From Rhodospirillaceae bacterium (GTDB taxonomy: Bacteria; Pseudomonadota; Alphaproteobacteria; CADEGL01), in assembly GCA_018699755.1 (NCBI GenBank), contig JABIRQ010000378.1:1-11419 (forward strand): a DNA stretch of 11,419 bases, written 5' to 3'. Position 1 is the stretch's first letter, and each line of letters starts with the position of its first letter. The notes under the pieces are model-generated. The model saw only the letters and a program-made list of their open reading frames with translations, was not told the origin of the DNA and made no database searches. The translations under genes and the position numbers were made by a program. Shown one piece after another: positions 1 through 7,219 of the stretch.

Positions 1-150
1 GACCGTGGTTTTCGTGACACGCGCATCACCGAGGAGGATATCGAGATTTTCGAGCGGTTCGTCGGGCGGCTCCCGAAATCAGCGCTGGACCGGCTGACCT
101 ATCTCCGCGGCTACGACCCATGGGCCGTCCACACGGAAGCGGCGGCATGA
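1..150 (+). CDS. C-terminal tail of an unrecognised protein (5' partial)
   Basis: Frame 1 is open from the first base to a TGA at 148-150 and gives the last 49 residues of a protein that begins outside the window. The tail is mostly charged and probably helical (for example ITEEDIEIFERFV, then LRGYDPWAVH), with no signal or membrane segment. I do not recognise the family from this fragment. It is judged real because its stop overlaps the start of the next gene in an ATGA arrangement (147-150), as at most junctions of this operon, and because codon use matches its neighbours. By context it is probably another polysaccharide-locus enzyme, but the sequence alone does not show a function. Confidence 0.7.
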   Translation, partial: DRGFRDTRITEEDIEIFERFVGRLPKSALDRLTYLRGYDPWAVHTEAAA

Positions 151-1166
151 GCGCGCTTACGCGCCTGGTTCCGCTCGGTCTCAAACTTTCGCTACCGGCC
201 TATCGCCAAGGCTGGCTGCGCCGCCATACCGTCCTGACTCGCCATATCGCCGAGGTCGCGGCAAACTTGAGATTCGGCGAAACCGATGGAACGCCCTGGA
301 TCGAAGAGCCCAACGGACAACGTTTTCACGGCTTTTGGACCGAGGGCAAGGATGCGGACTTGTTTCGCATCCTTGCTCCCGCCATGCCCAAGAACCTTGC
401 CGCACCGTGGTTTCGGATTGCGCGCGACTACGTCACCCGCTACCGCTTTCCTCATATGTGGCCGGATCTTCGCCCGGACGGTGCCCGGGACGAATTGGGC
501 GGCTTCCACGGACAGCACAAGGACTCATACGAGGACCTTTTGCCCGAGACGCGGCAGGCCCTTCTCGCCGCCTTTCGGCCGGGGCCTTGCGATGTCGTAC
601 TCGACGGCGGCTGCTATGTCGGCTTCGGCGCGGTGCGGATGGCACGCGAAGCGCCGGAAGGAAAAGTCTATGCCGTCGAGGCGGACGCCCGCTGTCATGC
701 CCTTCTCTGTCGAAACCTATCAGCCTTGCCGGCTGGCAACGCGCTCCCGATCCATGCCGGCCTTTGGCGCGAGAGCGGCCGGATGGCACTGGGTACCGGG
801 ATCGCCCAGGCCAATTCCTTGATCGCGGATATGGTTTCACTGGACGACGGCGCGGAGATCAATGTCACCACCGTCGATCGGATTCTCGAAGACAACGGTG
901 TCGATCGCCTCGATATGCTCAGCCTAACCATCAACGGCGCAGAGGTCGAAGCGCTGGCCGGCGCACGCCGGGCGCTTGAACACCACAGACCGCGTATCCG
1001 CTTGGCCGGCTGGTATCGCCGCAATGGCGAGCGCATCGCTGACACCGCGCGCAATGTGCTCGAAGAGGCGGACTACTGGGTCTATACCAGCGCCCATGGC
1101 GATGTCCTCGCGCTGCCGCGCGAACACGCCGCAATTCACCACGCGGACCGGATCAGCCATGGCTGA
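147..1166 (+). CDS. FkbM-family SAM-dependent methyltransferase
   Basis: A 339-residue protein whose C-terminal half is a class I methyltransferase of the FkbM (Methyltransf_21) type. The SAM-binding motif I is VVLDGGCYVGF (residues 150-160), the acidic end of strand 2 is VEAD (177-180), and the typical TTVDRILEDN and DMLSLTINGAEVEAL segments follow (241-250 and 256-270). The family O-methylates sugars or polyketides, so a sugar hydroxyl of the glycan made here is the likely target. The first 140 residues are an extension that I cannot assign. The start at 147 is preferred over an in-frame ATG at 120 because it forms ATGA with the previous stop and has GGAAG at 135-139, seven bases upstream. 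The segment that usually reads IKIDVEGAE in this family reads LSLTINGAE here, losing the common Lys, Asp and first Glu, so it may be a divergent subgroup. Confidence 0.85.
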   Translation: MSALTRLVPLGLKLSLPAYRQGWLRRHTVLTRHIAEVAANLRFGETDGTPWIEEPNGQRFHGFWTEGKDADLFRILAPAMPKNLAAPWFRIARDYVTRYRFPHMWPDLRPDGARDELGGFHGQHKDSYEDLLPETRQALLAAFRPGPCDVVLDGGCYVGFGAVRMAREAPEGKVYAVEADARCHALLCRNLSALPAGNALPIHAGLWRESGRMALGTGIAQANSLIADMVSLDDGAEINVTTVDRILEDNGVDRLDMLSLTINGAEVEALAGARRALEHHRPRIRLAGWYRRNGERIADTARNVLEEADYWVYTSAHGDVLALPREHAAIHHADRISHG

Positions 1167-1896
1167 TTTCACCTTCTCCGGCTATGCCGCCCTGCTCGAT
1201 CGGTTCGCCGAACTCGACTACGAGGTCGTCGATTTCGAGAGCGTGGCGCCCGAGGCCAGCCATCTGATCTTGCGGCACGACATCGACCTGTCCGTCGAAG
1301 CAGCCCTGCCGATGGCCAAGCTTGAGGCCGAACGCGGATTGGCGGCAAGTTATTTCGTGCAGATCCGGAGTCCGCTCTACAATGCTTTCGCGGCGCCGGC
1401 CCTGGATGCGTTGCGATGCATGACATCGCTGGGCCATACGATCGGCCTGCACTTCGATGCCGCGCTCTATGGCGCCGCGCCCGCCGAACTGGATCGGGCG
1501 GCGGCCCGGGAGTGCGAAACCCTGGAAGCCATGCTGGGCCGGTCCGTGCCGATGATCAGTTTTCATCGCCCGGCGCCTGCCCTGCAGGGGCGCGAAGGGC
1601 GGATTGCGGGCCGTATGCATGCCTACGAACCGCGCTTTTTCCGGGAGATCGGCTATTGCTCCGATTCTCGGGGTGCCTGGCGCCATGGACACCCGCTCGA
1701 CCATGCGGCGGTGGTCAAGGGCAAGGCCTTGCAGTTGTTGATCCATCCGCTGTGGTGGATAACTCCGCCCGGCACGCCCGCGGCCAAGCTCGATCGTTGG
1801 TTCGAGACGCGTCTCGCCGCTCTGGATCGCGACCTAGCCGGCAATGTTGGCGTCCACCAACCAGGCCGTTGCCGTATGGAATGGAGCGACACGTGA
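1159..1896 (+). CDS. Polysaccharide deacetylase-like protein (short form)
   Basis: A 245-residue cytoplasmic-looking protein with no signal peptide. It has the scattered metal-site motifs of the polysaccharide-deacetylase superfamily found in O-antigen loci: RHDID (39-43) in place of the canonical TFDDG, GLHFD (96-100), SFHRP (134-138) and LIHPLWW (194-200). Such proteins are presumed to remove an acetyl group from an amino sugar or sugar nucleotide. Neither substrate nor activity can be read from the sequence. The ATG at 1159 overlaps the FkbM gene by 8 bp and has a short GGA six bases upstream. A longer in-frame extension back to 976 exists, but it only shadows the FkbM reading frame. The next gene starts inside this one's stop codon, so the two are probably translationally coupled. 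Confidence 0.8.
   Translation: MADFTFSGYAALLDRFAELDYEVVDFESVAPEASHLILRHDIDLSVEAALPMAKLEAERGLAASYFVQIRSPLYNAFAAPALDALRCMTSLGHTIGLHFDAALYGAAPAELDRAAARECETLEAMLGRSVPMISFHRPAPALQGREGRIAGRMHAYEPRFFREIGYCSDSRGAWRHGHPLDHAAVVKGKALQLLIHPLWWITPPGTPAAKLDRWFETRLAALDRDLAGNVGVHQPGRCRMEWSDT
1883..1886 (+). promoter_or_regulatory. Shine-Dalgarno GGAG choosing the GTG start at 1893
   Basis: GGAG lies six bases before GTG at 1893. The alternative in-frame ATG at 1881 has no purine-rich sequence before it, so the GTG start with a 4-bp GTGA overlap is preferred. Confidence 0.5.
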
Positions 1897-2891
1897 CACT
1901 GCAGGTCGGCGTCGTCGGACTGGGCCATTGGGGTCCGAATCTCGTCCGCAACTTCGCTGCGCTGAGCGCGCTCGGCGCGATTTGCGAGCCCGACGAGGCG
2001 AGGCGCGCGGCCGTGCTCGCTAATTTCCCGGGCCTCCGGTCCTTCGCCCGACTTGAGGATCTGCTGGCCGACGACGGGATCGACGCCGTCAGCATCGCCA
2101 CCCCTGCCACCAGCCACGGCGCGCTGGTGCGCCAGGCGCTTGCGGCGGGCAAGCATGTGCTGGTCGAGAAGCCGCTTTGCCTCGACCCCGAGGAGGGTGC
2201 CCAACTGGCCGCCGAGGCGCGGCGTGCCAAGCGCGTCTTGATGATCGGACACCTTCTGCTTTACCACCCAACCTATCGCGCGCTGCGCGAGATCGTCCGG
2301 GCGCGGCGCATCGGCGACTTGCGCTACGTCTACTCGAACCGGTTGAGCCTTGGGAAAATCCGGCGCGAAGAGAACGCCTTGTGGTCCTTCGCACCGCACG
2401 ACATCTCGATGATCCTGGACCTGATCGGCGAGATGCCGGTGCGCGCGAACGCGAACGGCGGCACCTATCTGGCGCCGCCGGTCGCCGACACCAGCCTGAC
2501 CCATCTGACCTTCGGCTCGGGGGTCCAGGCCCATATTTTCGTTTCGTGGCTACACCCGTTCAAGGAGCACCGGACGGTCGTGGTCGGATCGGAGGGAATG
2601 ATCGTGTTCGACGACGTGCGCAGCGGCCCGGACAAGCTGCTCCTCTATCCCCATGCGGTAGGTTGGCAGGGCGGCCTTCCATCAGTCGAGAAGGCCGCCG
2701 CCCAGCCGATTCCTTATGAGAAAGACGAACCCCTGGCCGTCGAATGCGCCCATTTCCTGGAATGCGTTGCGACCGGAGTCGAACCATTGTCGAATGCCGG
2801 CGAGGCCCTGAACGTCTTGCGCGTCCTCTCTGCCTGTCAGGACTCCCTATCTCGGGGAGAACCGGTCTCCTTGGACGCAATATCCGAATGA
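1893..2891 (+). CDS. Gfo/Idh/MocA-family sugar-nucleotide dehydrogenase, WbpB/WlbA-like
   Basis: A 332-residue NAD(P)-dependent oxidoreductase. The N-terminal Rossmann motif is GVVGLGHWGPNLVRNF (residues 6-21). The family signature VEKPLCL with its lysine is at 91-97, and the substrate-side WSFAPHDIS is at 164-172. The GxWGxNLVRNF form is typical of Gfo/Idh enzymes that oxidise C3 of UDP-GlcNAc or UDP-GlcNAcA, giving the 3-keto sugar used by the aminotransferase encoded two genes downstream. Direct adjacency to WbpD-like and WbpE-like genes is the strongest support for this role. The start is GTG at 1893, overlapping the previous stop as GTGA; ATG at 1881 is the alternative. The function is inferred from family and cassette. 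Whether the substrate carries a C6 carboxylate (WbpB) or not (GnnA-like) cannot be decided from the sequence. Confidence 0.87.
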   Translation: MTLQVGVVGLGHWGPNLVRNFAALSALGAICEPDEARRAAVLANFPGLRSFARLEDLLADDGIDAVSIATPATSHGALVRQALAAGKHVLVEKPLCLDPEEGAQLAAEARRAKRVLMIGHLLLYHPTYRALREIVRARRIGDLRYVYSNRLSLGKIRREENALWSFAPHDISMILDLIGEMPVRANANGGTYLAPPVADTSLTHLTFGSGVQAHIFVSWLHPFKEHRTVVVGSEGMIVFDDVRSGPDKLLLYPHAVGWQGGLPSVEKAAAQPIPYEKDEPLAVECAHFLECVATGVEPLSNAGEALNVLRVLSACQDSLSRGEPVSLDAISE

Positions 2892-3454
2892 CGGCCGCGC
2901 CCTTCGTGCATCCGACCGCGGTCATCGACGACGGCGTCGAGATCGGTACCGGAACCCGCGTCTGGCACTTCGCGCATCTGCTCCCCGGCACGGATGTCGG
3001 CCGCGATTGCGTGATCGGCCAGAACGTGATGATCGGACCCGACGTGATCGTCGGCAACGGCTGCAAGATTCAGAACAACGTCACCCTCTATAAGGGCGTG
3101 ACCTTGGAAGACGAGGTCTTTTGCGGCCCGTCCTGCGTCTTCACCAACGTCCTTCGACCCCGCGCCTTCGTGAATCGCCGCGACGAGTTCGCCCCTACGC
3201 TGGTTCGGCGGGGGGCCACCATCGGGGCCAACGCGACCGTAATCTGTGGCGTTACGATCGGCCGCTACGCCATGATCGGCGCGGGTGCCGTGGTCACCCG
3301 CGACGTTCCCGATCATGGGCTTATGATCGGTGCGCCGGCGCGGCGCGTGGCCTGGGTGAGCCGGGCGGGCGAACGCCTCAGCGATGATCTGATCTGCCCG
3401 CGCACGGGCGAACGCTATGTGAAGACCGAAAACGGAATCGTCTGCGATGAGTGA
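2888..3454 (+). CDS. UDP-3-amino-sugar N-acetyltransferase, WbpD-like (left-handed beta-helix)
   Basis: A 188-residue hexapeptide-repeat acyltransferase, close to the roughly 190 residues of WbpD. Hexapeptide turns run from about residue 8 to 155. Diagnostic stretches are the RVWHFAHL segment (24-31), CVIGQNVMIG (41-50), KIQNNVTLYKGV (60-71), EDEVFCGPSCVFTNVLRPRA (74-93) and GAGAVVTRDVP (131-141). In WbpD homologues this acetylates the 3-amino group of UDP-GlcNAc3NA with acetyl-CoA, giving the diacetamido uronate. The ATG at 2888 overlaps the previous stop as ATGA. There is no strong ribosome binding site, which fits re-initiation. The upstream in-frame extension back to 2744 runs through the dehydrogenase in another frame and is discounted. 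The acetyl-CoA and 3-amino specificity comes from family knowledge. Confidence 0.9.
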   Translation: MTAAPFVHPTAVIDDGVEIGTGTRVWHFAHLLPGTDVGRDCVIGQNVMIGPDVIVGNGCKIQNNVTLYKGVTLEDEVFCGPSCVFTNVLRPRAFVNRRDEFAPTLVRRGATIGANATVICGVTIGRYAMIGAGAVVTRDVPDHGLMIGAPARRVAWVSRAGERLSDDLICPRTGERYVKTENGIVCDE

Positions 3455-4592
3455 CTCACCGGCGCTGCTCCCCTTCATCGATCTGAAGGCTCAATACGCG
3501 AAGCTGAAGCCGGCGATCGATGCGCGGATCGCCGCTGTGCTCGACCATGGTCAGTACATCCTAGGACCGGAGGTCGCCGAACTCGAAGCCGCGCTCGCTT
3601 CCTTCGCGGGCGGAGGGCAGGCCATCGCGGTCGCGAGCGGGACGGATGCCTTGCTCATCGCCTTGATGGCCGAGGAGATCGGTCGGGGCGATGCGGTCTT
3701 CGTTCCGTCCTTTACTTTTCCCGCGACCGCCGAGGTGATCTGCCTGCTCGGAGCGGTCCCTGTCTTCGTCGACGTCGAGCCCGCCACCTGCAACATCGAC
3801 CCCGCCTCCCTGACGGCGGCAATCGAGGCGGTCGAAACCGCCGGGCGCTTGCGCCCGCGCGCGGTGATCGCCGTCGACCTCTATGGCCTTCCCGCGAACT
3901 ACCGCGCGATCGCGCCCATCGCCGAGCGCCACGGCCTGTTCCTGCTTGCCGACGCCGCGCAGAGCTTCGGGGGCGCGGATGGCGGCCGCCGCGTCGGCAC
4001 CCTCGCGCCAGCCACGGCGCTGAGCTTTTTTCCGGCCAAGCCGCTCGGCTGCTACGGCGACGGCGGGGCCCTTCTGACCGACGATGCCGAACGCGCGGCA
4101 CGCTGGCGCTCGATCCGCGCGCATGGCAAAGGCGACGGCAAGTACGACATCGTGCGGATCGGCGTGAACGGCCGCCTCGATACCCTCCAGGCCGCGATAC
4201 TGCTGGCCAAGCTGGAGGTTCTGGAGGCGGAACTGGACGCGCGCGAACGTGTGGCAGGCTCCTACGATCAGGCCTTGGGCGATCTGGTCGACCGCCCCGC
4301 CCGCCCGGCGGACGGCCAGCATGCCTGGGCACAGTATACGATTCGCACATCGATACGCGATGCCGTCGCCGCGCGGCTGCGCGAGCGTGGCGTTCCGACG
4401 GCGATCTACTATCCGCGTCCGCTTCATCGCCAGCCGGCCTACGCCGATATATGCGAAACACCGGTGCCGCTGGAAGCCAGCGAAGCGCTAGCCCATCAGG
4501 TCCTCAGCCTACCCATGCATCCCTATCTCGACATGGGCGAGAGCGCACGCATCGGGGCGGAAGTGCTGGCCGCCCTCGAAGCCGGGGCCTGA
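3447..4592 (+). CDS. DegT/DnrJ/EryC1/StrS-family sugar aminotransferase, WbpE-like
   Basis: A 381-residue PLP-dependent aminotransferase of normal family length. It opens with the characteristic LPFIDLKAQY (8-17). The cofactor-binding stretch ASGTDALL is at 63-70, the Asp and Gln of LADAAQSFGG at 167-176, and the Schiff-base lysine K198 in SFFPAKPLGCYGDGG (193-207). NGRLDTLQAA (241-250) also matches the family. In the WbpB/WbpE pathway this enzyme transaminates the 3-keto sugar nucleotide with glutamate; the WbpD-like enzyme then acetylates the product. The ATG overlaps the previous gene by 8 bp and has GGAA at 3433-3436. No key residue is missing. WbpE-type specificity is inferred from the three-gene cassette; on sequence alone another 3- or 4-aminotransferase of this family would also fit. 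Confidence 0.92.
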   Translation: MSDSPALLPFIDLKAQYAKLKPAIDARIAAVLDHGQYILGPEVAELEAALASFAGGGQAIAVASGTDALLIALMAEEIGRGDAVFVPSFTFPATAEVICLLGAVPVFVDVEPATCNIDPASLTAAIEAVETAGRLRPRAVIAVDLYGLPANYRAIAPIAERHGLFLLADAAQSFGGADGGRRVGTLAPATALSFFPAKPLGCYGDGGALLTDDAERAARWRSIRAHGKGDGKYDIVRIGVNGRLDTLQAAILLAKLEVLEAELDARERVAGSYDQALGDLVDRPARPADGQHAWAQYTIRTSIRDAVAARLRERGVPTAIYYPRPLHRQPAYADICETPVPLEASEALAHQVLSLPMHPYLDMGESARIGAEVLAALEAGA

Positions 4593-4593
4593 C

Positions 4594-4641
4594 ATGAGTT
4601 TGGCAAGATCAGCGCAGCTCGGCGGAATAGCGGTGTCGTGA
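4594..4641 (+). CDS. Possible 15-codon linker or leader ORF
   Basis: In the only sizeable gap of the operon an ATG at 4594, preceded by GGGG at 4584-4587, opens a 15-residue frame (MSLARSAQLGGIAVS). Its TGA (4639-4641) overlaps the GTG start of the next gene as GTGA. It could be a translated coupling peptide carrying ribosomes across the 45 bp gap, or the remnant of an earlier start of the following gene after a small frameshift. It is too short for codon statistics and could be chance. Confidence 0.2.
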   Translation: MSLARSAQLGGIAVS

Positions 4642-5960
4642 CGGTGCCCGCCTTCTATCGCCTGTCGATCGCGCCCGATCTCCGGCAATTCGAGCCGGAG
4701 ATCGCCTATGCCTGCGAATTTCTCGATCGCGCCCATGCCGTGCAAAGGGTCGAACGGGCCGACCGCGTTCTGCATTACGGCGATCGGCCGCCCCCGGGCG
4801 CGTTGGCCGTGCCAGCCGCTCTGTTCCCGGCCGGCGCTTCCCTCGACGAGGACGGAATCCACCCTGTCCACGATGCGCTGTCCGGAATCGAGGCGGGGCA
4901 GGGCCGGAACCGATTGCTTCCGCCGCCGGGCGCGGCGGTTGCCGGCGGGGCCATAGCCTATGATGCCCTCGGCCTGATCTTTCATCAGATTTCGCGGATC
5001 GAGGAGCGCGATTCGGTCTATACCGACCGTTATGGACGGTTTTCGATCGGGGGGGCGCTCGCCACGCGTCAGGACAGTCACCTCGCGCCGCTCGCCGATC
5101 GCGCAGCCCGCGATCTCGCCGCGCTGATTCGGGGTGAAAAACGGCCCGCCAACCGCACGCAATACTGCGTCCTGCTGACCCACGATGTCGACCGCCTGCG
5201 CGGCTACCACCGCCCTCATCTGCCGCTGCGCTACGCGGCGGGCGACCTGGTTCGACGGCGCGACCCGCAAGCGGCCTGGAAGCGGATCGTGGTCGGTTAT
5301 CTCTCGCGCCTGCCCTGGTCGTCGTTCAACGAAATCATGGACCTGTCCGAACACTACGGTCAGCAGAGTCGTTTCTATTTCATGGGCCCGACCTGGCTCA
5401 GCAACGACAGCCCCTATGTCCACACCATGCCGCGCCTGCTGCGCAGGCTTGGCGACGCGGTCCGCCACAGGGGCCATATCGTCGGCTTCCACCCAGGCTA
5501 CGCGACCGCCACCGACCCCGCGGAATGGACCCGCCAGCGCGAGGGGCTGGAGGCCGCGCTCGACTGCCCGGTGCTGGAAGGCCGCCAGCATACGTTGCGC
5601 TACGACAGCACGATCACGCCGGATATCTGGGAGGATGCCGACATGACCATGGACTGCACGCTCTCCTACCCGGAAACGAGCAGCTTCCGCGCGGGCACCT
5701 GCCGGCCGTTTCGCGGTTACAGCCTGCGGCGCCGGCGGCCGAGACGGCTGGTCCAGCATTCGACGGCGGTGATGGATTTCGGTCTTTTCGGCGGCAAGTA
5801 CCGCGACCTCACCATCGACGAGGCCCTCGCCGAAACGGCCAGAGCCCAGGCCGTGTGCCGGGAATATGGCGGGACCCTCGCCTTGCTCTACCACGCGGGG
5901 CAGCCCCTCGCGCCGCAGCGTCCGTTCTACAAGGCGCTGTTGCGCCAAGCCTTTGCATGA
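4638..5960 (+). CDS. Polysaccharide deacetylase-like protein with N-terminal extension (long form)
   Basis: A 440-residue protein. The first 170 or so residues form a separate domain without recognisable catalytic motifs, resembling the extension seen in long deacetylase-like proteins of glycan loci (DUF7033-like, from memory). The catalytic part begins at LLTHDVD (179-185), followed by RGHIVGFHPGY (278-288), GRQHTLRYD (315-323), RAGTCRPFRGY (351-361) and LLYHAGQ (416-422). These correspond to the metal ligands and catalytic histidine regions of CE4-like folds. There is no signal peptide, so a cytoplasmic sugar-nucleotide or lipid-linked substrate is more likely than extracellular polymer. 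The start is uncertain: GTG at 4638 with GGCGGA about ten bases upstream, or GTG at 4644. It lies in the same frame as the aminotransferase, separated by a stop and 45 bp. Function beyond the superfamily is inference. Confidence 0.83.
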   Translation: MTVPAFYRLSIAPDLRQFEPEIAYACEFLDRAHAVQRVERADRVLHYGDRPPPGALAVPAALFPAGASLDEDGIHPVHDALSGIEAGQGRNRLLPPPGAAVAGGAIAYDALGLIFHQISRIEERDSVYTDRYGRFSIGGALATRQDSHLAPLADRAARDLAALIRGEKRPANRTQYCVLLTHDVDRLRGYHRPHLPLRYAAGDLVRRRDPQAAWKRIVVGYLSRLPWSSFNEIMDLSEHYGQQSRFYFMGPTWLSNDSPYVHTMPRLLRRLGDAVRHRGHIVGFHPGYATATDPAEWTRQREGLEAALDCPVLEGRQHTLRYDSTITPDIWEDADMTMDCTLSYPETSSFRAGTCRPFRGYSLRRRRPRRLVQHSTAVMDFGLFGGKYRDLTIDEALAETARAQAVCREYGGTLALLYHAGQPLAPQRPFYKALLRQAFA

Positions 5961-7219
5961 AGAGATCCTCGGCCGAGGCTCCCCCCGCTGGCGAGGTTGC
6001 AACCGAAGATGCCAGCGCGGCGCGGACGGCAGCCGTGCTCTATCTGGATGCCGATACCGGGAAAGGCGGTGCCTCGCGCTCGCTGCTCTATATTGTCGAA
6101 AAGCTGGCCGCGGCGGGCTGGCGACCGGTCGTCGTCCTGCTGGAAACCAATGCACAGGTCGAGGGATTCCGCGGCAAGGGCCTCGTCTCCCATATCGTTC
6201 GGCAAATCCCGAAATTCCGCCCGGCCGACCGGCACAACCTGTTTTCCGCGCTCCGCTACCTGTGGCATCTACGGCGCCTGTTCGGCCTGATTCCCGTCCT
6301 GCGCCGCCTGATAGCGGAGCACGAGATCCGGCTGGTCCATGTCAACCACGAGAACATCGCCCTGACGGGGCTACTGATCGCGCGCTATTTCGGCTTGCCC
6401 TGCGTCTGTCATATCCGGACCCAGCTCACCCCGACCCTGTCCGCCCGCCTGGTCAACCGGCTGATCGCGCGCTTCGCGACCGCAATCGTGCCGATCAGCG
6501 AACCGGCAGCCGAGCATTTCGCGGCGCTGGCGAACCGGCCCGCCGCGAGCGCGAAGATGACCACTATATACAATCCCGCACCCGACCTGCCGGACCTCGT
6601 GCGACCGCTGCCGGAGCTCGCGACCCCGGACGACAGGTTCCGGATCCTGATATTGAGCAACATCTCCCACAACCGGGGCATCGATCGCGTCGTCGATGTC
6701 ACGCTGGCGCTGGAGCGGATGAACCGTCGCGACTTCGTCTTCCATGTCTGCGGCGGCCTGGCCCATACCCGGCTCATGCCTGGTACGCAGAACACCTATC
6801 TCGACGATATCCTGGCACGGGTGCGGGAACACGAGCTGGGCGACCGGATCCGTTTTCACGGCTACGTCGCCGAACCCCTGCGCGCGCTTGCATCCTGCCA
6901 CGCCCTGCTGCGGCTCACGCGCCTGCGCCCAAGCCCCTGGGGGCGCGACATCATCGAAGCCATGATGGTCGGCCTGCCGATCGTCACCGTCGGAACTTTC
7001 CAGGGTTATGTCGAGGACGGCAGGAACGGCTTTGTCGATGCGACCTTCGACGCCGATCAAAGTGCCGCCCACCTGATTCGCCTGTGCGACGACGGCATGC
7101 TCCGGTCCGCGATGAGCGAGGCCAACCGCAAAAAGGCGCGCGCCATGTTCGACGCGGCCAACCGCGCGGCAGACGTCGCAGCCCTCTATCGCAGGATTAT
7201 CGGAAGACGCCCCGCCTAG
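5957..7219 (+). CDS. GT4-family glycosyltransferase
   Basis: A 420-residue GT-B fold glycosyltransferase. After an Ala/Glu-rich N-terminal tail of about 25 residues comes the acceptor-side Rossmann domain with DTGKGGASRSLLYIVEKL (33-50). The C-terminal domain begins near RILILSNISHNRGIDRVVD (229-247). It contains FHGYVAEPLRALASCHALL (300-318) and the donor-binding segment SPWGRDIIEAMMVGLPIVTV (326-345), with DGRNGFV (354-360) after it. GT4 enzymes transfer a sugar from a nucleotide donor with retention, here presumably onto a growing lipid-linked oligosaccharide at the inner membrane face. E334 is the conserved second Glu of the usual EX7E pair; the first position is Ser (326). The ATG overlaps the previous stop as ATGA. 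Donor and acceptor cannot be read from the sequence. Confidence 0.88.
   Translation: MKRSSAEAPPAGEVATEDASAARTAAVLYLDADTGKGGASRSLLYIVEKLAAAGWRPVVVLLETNAQVEGFRGKGLVSHIVRQIPKFRPADRHNLFSALRYLWHLRRLFGLIPVLRRLIAEHEIRLVHVNHENIALTGLLIARYFGLPCVCHIRTQLTPTLSARLVNRLIARFATAIVPISEPAAEHFAALANRPAASAKMTTIYNPAPDLPDLVRPLPELATPDDRFRILILSNISHNRGIDRVVDVTLALERMNRRDFVFHVCGGLAHTRLMPGTQNTYLDDILARVREHELGDRIRFHGYVAEPLRALASCHALLRLTRLRPSPWGRDIIEAMMVGLPIVTVGTFQGYVEDGRNGFVDATFDADQSAAHLIRLCDDGMLRSAMSEANRKKARAMFDAANRAADVAALYRRIIGRRPA

Noticed and set aside
1416..1892. In-frame extension upstream of the Gfo/Idh dehydrogenase
   Set aside because: It overlaps the deacetylase-like gene in another frame and is unlike any Gfo/Idh N-terminus; the Rossmann motif begins right after the GTG at 1893.
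4509..6155. 548-codon open frame on the minus strand
   Set aside because: It lies opposite the long deacetylase and its flanks, which show clear family motifs. The translation is Arg/Gly/Ala-rich without recognisable domains, as expected of antisense shadows in high-GC DNA.
5866..7218. Long in-frame extension upstream of the sulfotransferase, suggesting a 770-residue fusion
   Set aside because: The extension is a Pro/Arg-rich shadow of the glycosyltransferase frame; the PAPS-binding domain needs only the part from 7219.
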